In this document: in pieces, positions 1 to 10,335 of the stretch | Layout: each line of letters opens with the position of its first letter | Position numbering within the stretch: the stretch's first letter is position 1 | From: Thinopyrum elongatum | Taxonomy: Eukaryota > Streptophyta > Magnoliopsida > Poales > Poaceae | Assembly: GCA_011799875.1 (NCBI GenBank) | Contig: CM022299.1 | Location: 335,900,409 to 335,964,408 of the forward strand | DNA length: 64,000 nucleotides | Reading direction: 5' to 3' | Translations under genes and position numbers: made by a program | Notes under the pieces: model-generated | Told to the model about the DNA's origin: nothing | Databases searched by the model: none | What the model saw: only the letters and a program-made list of their open reading frames with translations

Positions 1-1530
1 GTCGGTGCATCCAAACCCCGTGATATAATACGCTCTATCACACATAAGCCTCCTTATATCTTCCTCAAAATAGTCACCATACCTACTTATTATGGCATTT
101 TCATAGCCATTCCGAGATATATTGCCACAACTTCCACTGTTCTGTTATTATGACACACATCATCATTGTCATATTGCTTTGTGTGATCATATAGCTGACA
201 TAGTATTTGTGGCTCAGCCGACGTTCATCATTTTTTATACATGTTACATTAGATCATTGCACATCCTCGTACACTGCCAGAGGCATTCATATAGAGTCAT
301 ATTTCGTTCTAGTATCGAGTTATAATTTTGACTTGTAAGTAAATAGAAGTGTGATGATTATCATTATTCATTATTAGAGCATTGTCCCGGTGTGGAAATA
401 AAAAAAAGAGGCCAAAAAGAGTCCACACAAAAAATGAGAGAAAAAGAGAGAAGGGCAATGTTACTATCTTTTTCCACACTTGTGCTTCAAAGTAGCACCA
501 TGTTTTTCATATAGAGAGTCTCCTATGTAGTCACTTTCATATAACTAGTGGAAATTTTTCATTATAGAACTTGGCTTGTTTATTTCGATGATGGGCTTCC
601 TCAAATGCCCGAGGTCTTCTAGAGCAAGCAAGTTGGATGCACACCCACTTAGTTTTTATTTTGAGTTTTCATACACTTATAGCTCTTAGTGCATCTGTTG
701 CATGGCAATCCCTACTCCTTGCATTGACATCAATTGATGGGCATCTCCACAGAACGTTGATTAGCCGCGTCAATGTGAGACTTTCTCCTTTTTTGTCTTC
801 TCCAAATTAATCTCTACCACCACATTCTATTCCACCCATAGTGCTATATCGATGGCTTGCGCTCATGTATTGCGTGGAAGTTGAAAAAGCTGAAGCGCGT
901 TAAAAAGTATGAACCAATTGCTTGGCTGATACCAGGGTAGTGCATGATTTATACTTTGTGTTAAGAAGATGGAGCATGACAAGGCTATATGATCTTATAG
1001 CGATAGCGTTGTTTAGCATTTTTTTGAAAGACACGATTGTTTGTTAGTATGCCTGAATATTGATGTCTTTATGTCAAATTATAAACTATTGCTTTGAATC
1101 ATTCGGATCTAAGTATTCATACCATAAAAGAAAGATTACATGACGAACATGTTAGGTAGCATTCCACATCAAAAAATCTGTTTTTATCATTTACCTAGCC
1201 GAGGATGAGCAGGAATTAAGCTGGGGATGCTTGATATGTCTCCAACATATCTATAACTTTTGATTGTTCCATGCTATTATAGTATCAACCTTGGATGTTT
1301 TATATGCAATTATATATCATTTTTTGGGACTAACCTATTAACCTAGTGCAAAGTGCTAGTTGCTGTTTTTGCCTATTTTTGGTTTTCCAAGAATTCTGTA
1401 CGAAAGGAAGTCCAAGCGCTACGAAACTTTTTGATGATTTTTTCTGGACAAGAGAGACCCTAGAAGCTTCGGGAGGAGACCAGAAGGCAAACGAGGAGAC
1501 GACAAGGCAACAGGGCGCGCCCAGGGGGGT
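1..1530 (+). mobile_element. Truncated non-autonomous Gypsy-like LTR element (3' interior plus partial 3' LTR)
   Basis: Bases 1-1231 match, with small indels, the 3' interior of the complete element at 12289-19304 (roughly its 16430-17728 part), ending in the same purine-rich segment, AATTAAGCTGGGGATGC. The 3' LTR opens at 1232 with TGATATGTCTCC and can be followed to about 1530, where similarity to the 1.58-kb LTR stops in a GC-rich part. The element is therefore cut by the window on the left and broken on the right. No long coding frame survives. The two copies differ by indels (for example the AAAAGAGGCC repeats near 400), so this is an older relative and not a recent duplicate. Confidence 0.85.
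1232..1530 (+). repeat. Partial 3' LTR of the element at 1-1530
   Basis: Begins TGATATGTCTCCAACATATC and follows the LTR at 12289 and 17729 through the conserved GGGACTAAC..TATTAACC segment. It is lost after the GGGCGCGCCC block near 1529. Confidence 0.75.
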
Positions 1531-2522
1531 ATGCACGGCATATGCGAAAAGTAACTAAAAACTAAAATAGAGACGGACATGGGCGTCGGAAATCACCATT
1601 TCCTCGTCGGCCCCTTACCCTTTTTGTCATCGGACCGGTCGTAGCCCTCCATGTAGGAGTCGGCAGCAGGAGAGGTATCGCTGCAGTCGTCAGAGTCGCC
1701 AGACGCGGAGGAGATCATGCCACCTATTCGGCAGACGGCGCGCTCCTGTTGCTTCCCCAGGCGGACGGCTTTCTCTGTGGTTGCTACCTTCTCCACCGCT
1801 TCACGCTCCAATTGCTCGATGCAGAGCCGTGCACCGTCCCATTCTTGTGGCGGAGCCGACGGACATCGGACTCAGCCGTGCTGAAAGAGCGCGGGAGGAT
1901 CATGGCAAGGAGCTGCTCTTTCAAGTGGACCGTCGGCTAGACACGGGACCGGCGGGAGGAATCTGCCTTAGCCGCCGCTGCCCTCTTCCTTGCCCACTGC
2001 CTCTCGGTGCATGCACCTAGGATTCAGGCATCTGCATCTGCAGTGGTGCGTGCACTCACCAATTTTTGTGAGGATCAGCTGTTGGAGGGGTTGGTTAGCG
2101 CCAGCGGAGCGCGTGGTGCGCGACGAGCCGACACCAGCATCCGCACTCCGTCGCTGGGCGACAGGGGCGGAGCTGACGAGAGCTCCTTATTGTCGTCTGC
2201 CACCGCCTTGCAGGTGGGGCGTCCCAATCGACGGGATCATCCTCGCATCCGGATCCACCGCCGGAGGTGCTGCCGGTGCTCGACACTGGGAGAGGAGGGG
2301 ACAGAGAGGGGATAGGAAATGGCGTGGAGCAAAGCGAAGAGTGAGAAACCGAGGTAGGGTTTGGTTCGGGTGGGTATTTTTTTGTCGGGATAGGGTTGGG
2401 CCGATGCTGGCCAGCGTGGGTTGGACTAACGTGGCGAACGCGTCCGGTCCGCTCATAGTCGTCCATCTTTGGGCTGGATATGAGGGATGTCGTTCAATCC
2501 GGATGTATAGGTACCATTTGAG
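1531..2522. other. Unassigned sequence without a supported gene
   Basis: This GC-rich stretch has short open frames on both strands (for example minus 1593-1811 and minus 2095-2466) but no domain I recognise and no clear exon chain. On the minus strand it has the look of a 5' leader followed by a small hydrophilic, acidic coding piece, such as occurs in degenerate DNA transposons, but I cannot prove this. It continues after the hAT insertion at 3632. Confidence 0.4.
2515..2522. repeat. hAT target-site duplication, left copy
   Basis: CATTTGAG, identical to 3624-3631. Confidence 0.9.
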
Positions 2523-3623
2523 CAGTGCCGACCCTGGTGTATGGCCGGAGGGGCGACGGCCCAGGGCCTAGGGCCCAGGCCGGAGGGGGGCCCATGATCT
2601 GTATATATCTATAGTATAGCCCAACAGAAAAATTAGGCAGGGAAAAAAATTAAAGGAAGAAACCAGGCACGGGGGATGGAGATGGGCTAGGCCCAATTGC
2701 TGCTAGCGATAGGTGAACCGTCGCCTGCCTCGCCAGGCACAGCCGCACGCGTTAATCAATCCGAATATCTAATCTGATAGTTCGCTTCGTCTTCGTCAAC
2801 CGCCCTCGGCCGCTCGGGATTGGGAATCATGATTCTTGTTCGTTTTTGTCGTTGCGAGTGGCAGATTGGTATTGCGTCGTGCGCCTATGCGACCGTGCCG
2901 GCGACCCGGCCATCATCCGTCCGGCACCTTCAGACCGTGACCAGGAACCAACCGTGGGTCATTGTCAAATCGTTTTAGCGTGTGCATAATCCGCGAGACT
3001 GCGGCCGTGAGTTTCTCCAGTCTTTCACAGGTATGTATTCATCCATTCCTGATTTCAGTGTTCATGATTAGGGTTCTGACATATAAATTTCTAATTCTTT
3101 GTATTCTCTTTTCTTCTTAATTTCAATGTACATGATTAGGGCCTTCTAATTCGTTGTATTCTCTAACTCAAACTACCGAGAAAATGTTGGAGGTCAACCA
3201 TGTTATAAGATAGATTGAGTGGCTTGGCTATGGTGCTGCATTGAGAAGGGTATCTTGGACAATGTTGATCTTGATATTATTCTAAATGACTTTCATCAAG
3301 AAATGGTACAAGAATATTTCTTGTGAAGCATGGAAGTATTATTGTTGTCGATGAAGTCACTTGAATTTGGTTTCTATTTGAGGTAATCATTTTAGTTTTA
3401 TTTTGTTATCTTTTTAGTCTTTCTATCGTAATATGGCATTGTCCAACAACTTTTATGGCTATCTAAAACGAAAAATGTATGGTTGAAAGTTTACTTTTTA
3501 ATATTATGCAAATGAACTTATATATATTTGTTTATGTATTATTCACACACATACACATATATGGACATGGGGCCATGTTGTTGAGTTCGCTCTGGGGCCT
3601 TTCGAAAAATAGAGGCGGCCCTG
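2523..3623. mobile_element. Non-autonomous hAT-type DNA transposon
   Basis: The left end is CAGTGCCGACCCTG. The right end read inward is CAGGGCCGCCTCT, giving imperfect terminal inverted repeats of the CAGxGCCGxC type known from plant hAT elements. An 8-bp target duplication CATTTGAG flanks it exactly (2515-2522 and 3624-3631), the size expected for hAT. The 1,101-bp interior has no transposase frame, so it must have been moved in trans. GGGGCC-type motifs sit near both ends (GGGCCC near 2571-2592, GGGGCC near 3570 and 3595). The orientation cannot be assigned. Confidence 0.88.
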
Positions 3624-3631
3624 CATTTGAG
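3624..3631. repeat. hAT target-site duplication, right copy
   Basis: CATTTGAG, identical to 2515-2522. Confidence 0.9.
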
Positions 3632-4130
3632 AAGGTCGGTTGAGCCGGAAAAAAAACTTATTAGGTTTGAAAAAAAAGAACTCCGGCTGTAGTTACTTTT
3701 AGCTCACACTGAAGAACGAAGAAGCAAAGCCCACGTCACACTCAGCCAATAAGATGCAGGCACCAGGTTGTGGCCATAGCGGAGGCCGGAGGTGCACCAG
3801 GCAGGAAGGAAAGGACGCAGCGAGAGAAAAGAGAGTGTAATTAGCGGTCGTGGCCCACGGCCTTTGACCCGACTCGTCATGTCAAAAGCTACTTCGTCGG
3901 TTGTAGTAGTATCTTGCTGGGTGGAATGGCCCACGCAGCAGGAAAGGGACCGGGCCCCGGCGCACCACCACGTGGCCCGGCGCATGGGCGGGGTGCAGGA
4001 GAATAGCCGGCAGGTCCCCCAGTTCGGGGGTAGACGAGTCGGCCTGTCGGGCCGCAGATCGGCCGCCGTAATCATTGCGCCCGCCTCCGTCGACCCTCGC
4101 GGACTGCTCGATCGTAGTCTCCGGAGTTTT
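3632..4130. other. Unassigned intergenic sequence
   Basis: Continues the pre-hAT sequence. I see no domain, splice chain or terminal repeats. Short open frames on both strands (for example plus 3792-4154) mutually overlap and look like chance frames in GC-rich DNA. Confidence 0.4.
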
Positions 4131-5470
4131 CATTTTTGGACGGTATGGGCTTAGGCCAACTACGGACGTCCGTTTTATCCGAATTTTGTTCGTTTGCGAT
4201 AGAAAAACGGACACGCGTGTCCGCATGCGATCGTCCGACCATCGAGACGCCCAACGCGGCCGCCCATCTTAAAATATGTCCGGTTGTGTCCTGCTTAGAC
4301 ATTTCATCGAACACTTCACAGACGGCCGCCGTCGGCGTCGACGAGGAGCACTCGCCCCGCCTGCGTCCTCCCCGCCCCGCCCGCGCCCTCCAAGAGAGCT
4401 CGTGCGGCCTTCCCGTTTCGTCCTCGCCCATGCCCTACATGCAGCTCCCGCGGCCGTGCCGCTTGCCGCCTGTCGCACCATGCCGCCCGACACGCCGGGG
4501 CTGCAGCTGCCCGGGCGCTCGCGCCTGCCGCTCGCACATCGGGGCGCTCGCCACCCACACCCTGCCACGCTTCGCCAGCCGCAGCCGCCGGTCGGCCCGC
4601 GCTCGTCCGCAGCGGCTGGCTAGCTGGCTAGCTAGCACGCGCTGCCAGGGCATGCGCGCACGCTTCGCCCTGCCGCCCGCCGCCGAGCCTGGCTGTCGCG
4701 CCGGCTCGCACGCCCGTCCATCGCCGTCGCAGAGGTCGCTGCGCCCGCTCGCGCTCAGGCACCGCAGCAGCAGCAGTCGTCACCCGCGCGCGCCGTGTTA
4801 CCCGGGCTCGAACCGCGCACGTCCGCGCTCACCTACTCGCGCCCGCCGTGCACTGCGCGCCGCCCTGCCGCGCGCTCGTTCCGCCCTTCCGACGCGCCCC
4901 GGCCTTGCCCGCGCGGTCGCCCCGCCCTTCCGACGCGCCCCGGCCTTGCTCGCCCTGCCTGCGTCGCCTCGTCGCGGCCCCGCCTGCGAGCCTGCCTGCG
5001 TCGCGCGGCCCCGCCTGCGCGCCGAGCAGGGAGGTCACCGCCATCGCGTGCGGGTAGGAAACCTCCGGAGCCTAGGATGGCGCATGTCGTCGGCCAGTCG
5101 CGGCTGCCGAGGTCGCGCGCCGGCGCGGCGAGGAAGAAACAGAGAAAAGGAGGAGAGAGTGGGGGATGGGTGGGTGGATGGGCCCCTTTGTTTCAATGAC
5201 TAGCGGGCTAGGCCTCACATGCAAAGGGACAGGGGCGGACGAGGACCACGCAGAAAATGTCCGGTCGTGTCCGTTTTAGACGCAAATCAGACCAAGTTTG
5301 CACCCAGGATGGGCCGAGCCGGACTAGAAACAGACTTTTTTTGCGGATGAGGTCGCGCGTTGGGACGTCTCTTATGTCCGTTTACCACCAAACGGATAGC
5401 CCCGGACGATTTGGGGTCGTGCGCTGGAGTTGGCATTTCGACCCGCGCGTTCGATCCGTAATTTATCAAG
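4131..5470. mobile_element. Possible DNA-transposon remnant: GC-rich core with related inverted ends
   Basis: The left flank (about 4150-4290) read forward and the right flank (about 5270-5440) read on the minus strand share the same series of motifs in the same order: GCCAACT, a CCGTTT box, AACGGACA, then GACG(T)CCCAACGCG. This suggests degenerate long inverted ends. Between them lies about 900 bp of very GC-rich DNA with uninterrupted but unconvincing frames (plus 4136-5203; minus 4829-5044). The core includes tandem copies of CCGCCCTTCCGACGCGCCCC. No target duplication could be fixed, and a captured gene 5' end is an alternative reading. Confidence 0.4.
4878..5025. repeat. Short GC-rich tandem duplications
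   Basis: CCGCCCTTCCGACGCGCCCC occurs at about 4880 and again about 41 bases later. Immediately after, CGGCCCCGCCTGCG with CCTGCGTCGC is also repeated twice. Confidence 0.7.
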
Positions 5471-5581
5471 TCTGCATCGCTCCATGGAGACGGAGAGGAT
5501 CTAGCGGAGCGTGCATTAATTGCCGGGAAAGAAACCAAATCATGCGCACATGATTGGCTGATCGTTTCGCCCGAAATGCTA

Positions 5582-6000
5582 GATTTTTCGTCAAAAGAGA
5601 CCACCTGCCGGATTGAAATGATAAAAAAGACCACCTCTGGTCCAGATTGACAAAAGAGACCCCCTCGCCATGGCGGCAGGCGCGCCGGGCGACACGTGTC
5701 ACCTGCCGCCACGGGGTGAGGCGGCAGCACTGGTCGCGCAGGGACGGTTTTCGTGCAGCAAAACGGAAACGGGGCGAGTGAACAGTACACGCCGCCTCAG
5801 GCCGTGGCGGCAGCACTGTTCAATCAGCAGAGTGAACAGTGTATGTGAACAGTGCTGCCGCCTCACCCCATGGCGGCAGGTGCCACGTGTCACCCGGCGC
5901 GCCTGCCGCCACGGCGAGGGGATCTCATTTGTCAATCTGACTCGGAGGTGGTCTTTTTTGACATTTCGATCCGACAGGTAGTCTCTTTTGACGAAAAATC
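5582..6000. mobile_element. Fold-back (palindromic) MITE-like element
   Basis: The first roughly 150 bases and the last roughly 150 bases are near-complementary. Both read inward as GATTTTTCGTCAAAAGAGAC, then a GAC..CCACCTC segment, then CCTGCCGCCA(C/T)GGGGTGAGG. The centre is a short spacer with repeated GTGAACAGT and CGGCAGCACTG. Total length is 419 bp with no coding capacity. I could not define a clear target duplication, so the superfamily is open; a fold-back or Mutator-type MITE is likely. Confidence 0.75.
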
Positions 6001-7199
6001 AAAATGCCAAGACACGCATGCAACCTACTACAGACAAAAAAGGGTTTTGTTCAGCGATCCTCTCAACTCAAGGATTCAGGATCTTTAGCTATACATTTTC
6101 CATATACTTTAATTCAGAATACGGTGGATGACCGAACAAACACTACGCAGAACTAGTCATGTAGTAATCGGATATGTACTCATCTCACTTTCGATGCATC
6201 ACCGGAGGCTTCTCTACTCCGTGGCTCCGTGCCTAGCCAACCGCAAGTCCTATAGGCTAATTGGTTCGCTGCCAAATTTTGGCATTGCCAATATTTGGCA
6301 AGCTAACATTTGGCAAAACCAAAAGTTGCCAACAATTGACAACTTTTTAAGAGATGGGCAAGAACCAATTGGTAGCCAACCAATTGAGAGCTAAATTTTT
6401 AGACTTGCCAATAATTGGTGGCACCAAATCAATTAGGCTCCTAGTGCAAATTATTGGCACCAAACCAATTAGGCTCCTAGTCCGAATAAAATTACCCATC
6501 AAAGCAATAGTGACCAATCAGCAGATGTGCCATCGATTTGAAATGGAGTGGTTGGAGTCATGTCTCCTTAACTTTATTGTTACTGAATGCTTGCATTCCA
6601 AGAAACTAATCACAATGTCTAACTTTCAGAGAAGGATGTGACGCGTACGAACCGTCGATGAATTGACCGTCAACTCAACCTTTCTTACTAGTACTCCACT
6701 GGTCATGTGTTAAGTTGGGGGAACCACGTGGATGATGGTGTCCAAAGTGACAGCAGCGCCTTATACAACGGATAAAGAGGTGCACCGGTATCTAATTATT
6801 GGCCAGAGGTTGGAGGACGGCGAAATAATTGTGCGTGTACGTGCCCTAGCAAGCGACCATATGTCCAACCATGCAGCTCTGACTCGTGATGCGTAATGTC
6901 ACGCCCCTGTACGCGCATTAAGCGTAGTACGTACATACGCACGAACGAATGAACGGAGCGGCTCAACAAACGATATTCCTGGGTAATACTACTACTATTG
7001 CTGCCGAGCCAACTGCGCTGCGGCACAGACGCCCTTGCGTGTGTAGTACGTATCTCGGCCACGGCAGTACAGTACCGTCCGATCGACCCCCCCTGTGTCG
7101 CGAGATTTCCCGGCACGCCATCAGCATCACATCACTGGCCGGGTACATCCGTCGGTCCCTCCCTCCTTGTACCCTGCCCTCTTGCCGCTGCAGAACCAT
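6001..7199. other. Intergenic stretch, no gene seen apart from the MITE at 6255
   Basis: This has mixed composition and only short unrelated frames on both strands. Multiple TACGTAC palindromes lie near 6830-6950. No exon chain, LTR or known motif was found. Confidence 0.4.
6255..6475. mobile_element. Small MITE-like inverted-repeat element
   Basis: The left end GGCTAATTGGTTCGCTGCCA pairs with the right end, which read inward is AGCCTAATTGGTTTGGTGCC. The interior is full of short TTGGCA/TGCCAA repeats. The right terminus is partly duplicated: CAATTAGGCTCCTAGT occurs at about 6430 and 6466. The length and TIRs fit a MITE; no convincing target duplication was found. Confidence 0.6.
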
Positions 7200-7560
7200 G
7201 ACGTCTCATTATTCCCCTCCAACGGATTTTTTTTGTTCCATTCTTGTAATTAGGGTGGAACTTCCGCTTGCGCATGAATTGACCAACATTGACAAAAGAA
7301 AAATGAACTGAGATGGCCAAATAAGCATTGGCATACCAAAAAATTAGTACCATCCAAGCATACACCAAAATTTTGTATGGGACCAAAAACAAATGTAATA
7401 AGGGTGCGTTTTGACGGTTTTGGCCATCATGCAAGCACACCCTTGGAGCATCTCTAACACATGATGTAAAATTATGATCGTGCTAAAAAAACTGATCTTA
7501 TAGAGCAATTTGACCCAAAAAACAACTCCAACAAATGATGTATCTCTATGAAAATTCTGT
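7200..7560. repeat. Direct repeat, copy 1
   Basis: Opens GACGTCTCATTATTCCCCTC and follows copy 2 (7999-8391) through the TTGCGCATGAATT, TTAGTACCATCCA and CAATTTGACCCAAAAAA landmarks to ATGATGTATCTCTAT. Identity by eye is about 75-80 percent with indels. Confidence 0.75.
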
Positions 7561-7998
7561 TGGGCAACCCCAAATTTTAGCTACAAGTGCTGCATATTTG
7601 CAAGAGCACTAGCGGTTGACCAATTTTTTTTTACAGTCGTGGCTGGAACCCAATCACCATTGTGAACTCTCATCGTCGCCGCCAACACCACTCCGTCATC
7701 CACTGTGAACCCTGCCGCAACCCCCACTTCCCCATCCCACCCGTCGGTGACCTCCGCACGGTACCCCGACCCTGCGAAGCTTGCAACATGGCCGCCCCGC
7801 CCCATCGACATCATCCGCCCCATCCCGCCCCTCGCCGCAGCCACCCATCCCTTGCCTCGGCGCCCTCCACACTGCGTGCCGACCCTGCCAACCTCGCAAC
7901 ATGGCCACTCCGCCCCATCGACGTCCTCCACCCCATCCCGCCCCTCGCGGCCGCCACCCATCCCGTCGTGCTGGTGATGCGACTGCGTTATCCCGCCG
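7561..7998. other. GC-rich spacer with an internal about 105-bp tandem duplication
   Basis: Between the two direct repeats. The segment from about 7760 (ACCCTGCGAAGCTTGCAACA) is repeated from about 7882 (ACCCTGCCAACCTCGCAACA) through CCCATCCCGCCCCTCG. Overlapping frames are open on both strands purely because of composition and duplication; I do not call a gene. Confidence 0.55.
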
Positions 7999-8391
7999 AC
8001 GTCTCATTATTCCCCTCCAACGAATTTTTTTTCCATTCGTGTAATTAGGGTATGTTTTGTTTTAGCGCAAGTGGCCCTAAATAGTTGGATATCCAAAATG
8101 TTCGTGGAACTTTTGCTTGCGCATGAATTAAACAACATTAACAAAAAATGAAGTAAGATGGTCAAAGATACCAAAAAATTGGTACCATCCAAACATACAC
8201 CCAAAAATTATACAGGGCAGAAAACAAATAGAAATAAATGGTGCGTTGGGATGGTTTTGCCGACCATGCAAACACACCCTTAGAGCATCTCCAGTAGGTG
8301 ACGAAAAATTGCGACTGTTCCCCAAAAACTGATGTTCAGGGCAATTTGACCCAAAAAATTTAGCACCGACACATGATGTATCTCTATATCC
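7999..8391. repeat. Direct repeat, copy 2
   Basis: Second copy of the 7200-7560 unit, starting at the same GACGTCTCATTATTCCCCTC and ending at the same ATGATGTATCTCTAT landmark. Confidence 0.75.
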
Positions 8392-9134
8392 ATTTCCTGA
8401 GAGAGAACCACCTACACTAGTGTTGAGATCAAGAGGATTCCACTCCAATCTTTAATCCTTGATCTCTATCCTCCCCAAGTTGCTTCCGCCCAAATCCCTC
8501 TCCTACCACATAGTCAAATCTGAGATAGAGTGTTTGAGTGTAGAGGAGACTATCTTTTGAAGCACAAGAGCGAGGATTTTACCATCAACAATAACATTTA
8601 CTACCTTTTCAAGACTGGTGTATGTCTTCTAGATTGGTTAGGTGTCACTTGGGAGCCTCCAAGCTTGTGGAGTTGAACCAAGGAGTGTGTAAGGGCAAGG
8701 AGATCGCCTACTTCGCGAAGATCTACCCCGAGTGAGGCTAGTCCTTCATGGGCGTAAGCCGTGATGACTACACAAGGTTGCTTCTTCGTGGACCCTTTGT
8801 GGGTGGAGCCCTCCGTGGACTCGCGCAGCCATTACCCTTTGTTGGTTGAAGTCTCCATCAACGTGGATGTACCATATCAGATACCTATCAGAACCACAGG
8901 AAAATCTTCGTGTCACCCTTCATTTGTGAATCCCTCTAAACTCTACTACTTACTTTATTGCATTTGCATCTCATTTACTTTCTGCTGCCCATACTCTAAA
9001 TATGCACGTGGATTGTATACTTGCACCTAACTTGTGCTAAAATTTGCCGAAGTACCAAGAGAGTTAAAAATTGCAACTTTGGCCTTGTCAGTGTCTATTA
9101 AACCCACCCCGACCTATCATTTCGATCCCACAAG

Positions 9135-9146
9135 TGGTATCAGAGC
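9135..9146 (+). other. Primer-binding site (tRNA-iMet) of the Copia fragment
   Basis: TGGTATCAGAGC, two bases after the presumed LTR end. Confidence 0.85.
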
Positions 9147-9183
9147 TTCAGTCTCCATTGCTTTGGTTTAAACACCTTGGAGA

Positions 9184-9795
9184 ATGATGGATGTGTCTAC
9201 TCGGAGAAATGTTAGTTGTAGAGTGCCCATTCTCAATGGAGAGTATTATCACTTTTGGAATGATGAGGTGGTTGACATATTTGATGATTGCAACCTAAGC
9301 AAGTATCTTCATTGTCCTTACAAACCTCCCATTGATCCCTTGAATCCTACTCCGACAGAAAATTAACTTGCTTCATAATTTGAGAGCCGTCAATCTTATT
9401 GTTAGAGGTCTTAACAATAGGATCTTCTGATACATGAAAGACATTGAATGTGCTTATACTTTGTGGAATGGTTTAGAGAAACGATATCCCGACTACTCTC
9501 TTAGGAGTCTCTATGAGATTCTTCATAAGACTATCACTTTACGTAAAGTCAAGCCCGATGATCCTAACATTGATAAGTATTTCTTTGAGCTTAGAGATCT
9601 CATGCATGCTAAAGGAGATGATAGAACCATTGGTAATATCATCATCGAAGCTATTCTTATTCATTCCCTTGAATAATGTCATGCGCATGGTACTAATGAA
9701 CTTGATGCTTTAGGTGATCAAGAAGACATTGGTGAACATGACTATTATGAGGAGAGTGATGAAGATGATGAATATAAGAAGATCATGAATAAAAC
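9184..9795 (+). pseudogene. Copia gag fragment (UBN2-type), broken
   Basis: The frame starts at ATG 9184 or 9187, about 40 bases after the primer site. Residues near 15-30 read VPILNGEYYHFWNDE, the usual opening of Copia gag (L-x-G-x-x-Y-x-x-W). A stop at 9364-9366 ends this frame. A second frame from 9434 gives ECAYTLWNGLEKRY and later FFELRDLMHAKGDD, matching the UBN2/gag-polypeptide domain where the protein binds RNA and assembles the particle. It ends at 9676-9678, and an acidic tail is still readable to about 9790. At least two lesions break the gene, and no zinc knuckle, integrase or reverse transcriptase follows because the element is cut. Confidence 0.75.
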
Positions 9796-10330
9796 CGGAT
9801 ACTTATTCGGTTCAGATTAGATCTAATCTAAAGCGTAGATTAAAGATTGTATAGACGGGGTTGCACCGATGACTTACCGCGGTGGGGAAGACAAAGATGA
9901 CGGCGAGGGTGACTTGAGCGTTGGTGGTGAAGATGCTCAGATGATCGTCGGCATCGGATGAGTGGTCGAGGGGGCGTGGCTCGATGAGGGGGTCTCAGTG
10001 GTGGTGTCGGCAGCCGTTGGGATATCGGAGATGAGCGGGGTGAGATCGAAGAAGCTCCGGTGCTCTGTGTGCTCCAGCGAGAGCGGACAAGCTCCAATTC
10101 ATCGGTATGATGGAAGAACAAGGGCGAGACCTTGTCAAATAGATGCGCGTAGTCAAGAAAAGTCAGAAGACGGAGGAAGGAGTGTCGGGAGGCTCACCGG
10201 CGTCAGAATCCCTCCAGCAAAGGCACTCGGGCGGCGGAGATTGGTTTCGAGCTTGGGGCGGATGTGGGGGGTTTCTGGCATCGTGGTTTGAGGAAAAAGA
10301 GAGTCTAGGGTCTGGGTTATTTATGTAGTG

Positions 10331-10335
10331 AAGTC
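10331..10335. repeat. Target-site duplication of the solo LTR, left
   Basis: AAGTC, identical to 12150-12154. Confidence 0.9.

Larger units (their letters stand above)
8392..9795 (+). mobile_element. Truncated Copia LTR retrotransposon (5' LTR, primer site, partial gag)
   Basis: The primer-binding site TGGTATCAGAGC at 9135-9146 is complementary to the initiator-methionine tRNA end, as in Copia elements. The sequence before it (to about 9132, ending CCCACA) is therefore the 5' LTR; its start is not certain but lies near 8392-8425. Downstream is a gag-like frame. The element ends abruptly near 9795 where it meets the LTR of the minus-strand Gypsy element, so pol and the 3' LTR are missing. Confidence 0.78.

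Noticed and set aside
4136..5203. 355-codon open frame on the plus strand
   Set aside because: Arg/Pro/Ala-rich translation typical of chance frames in very GC-rich DNA; overlapping frames on both strands are equally open and no domain is visible.
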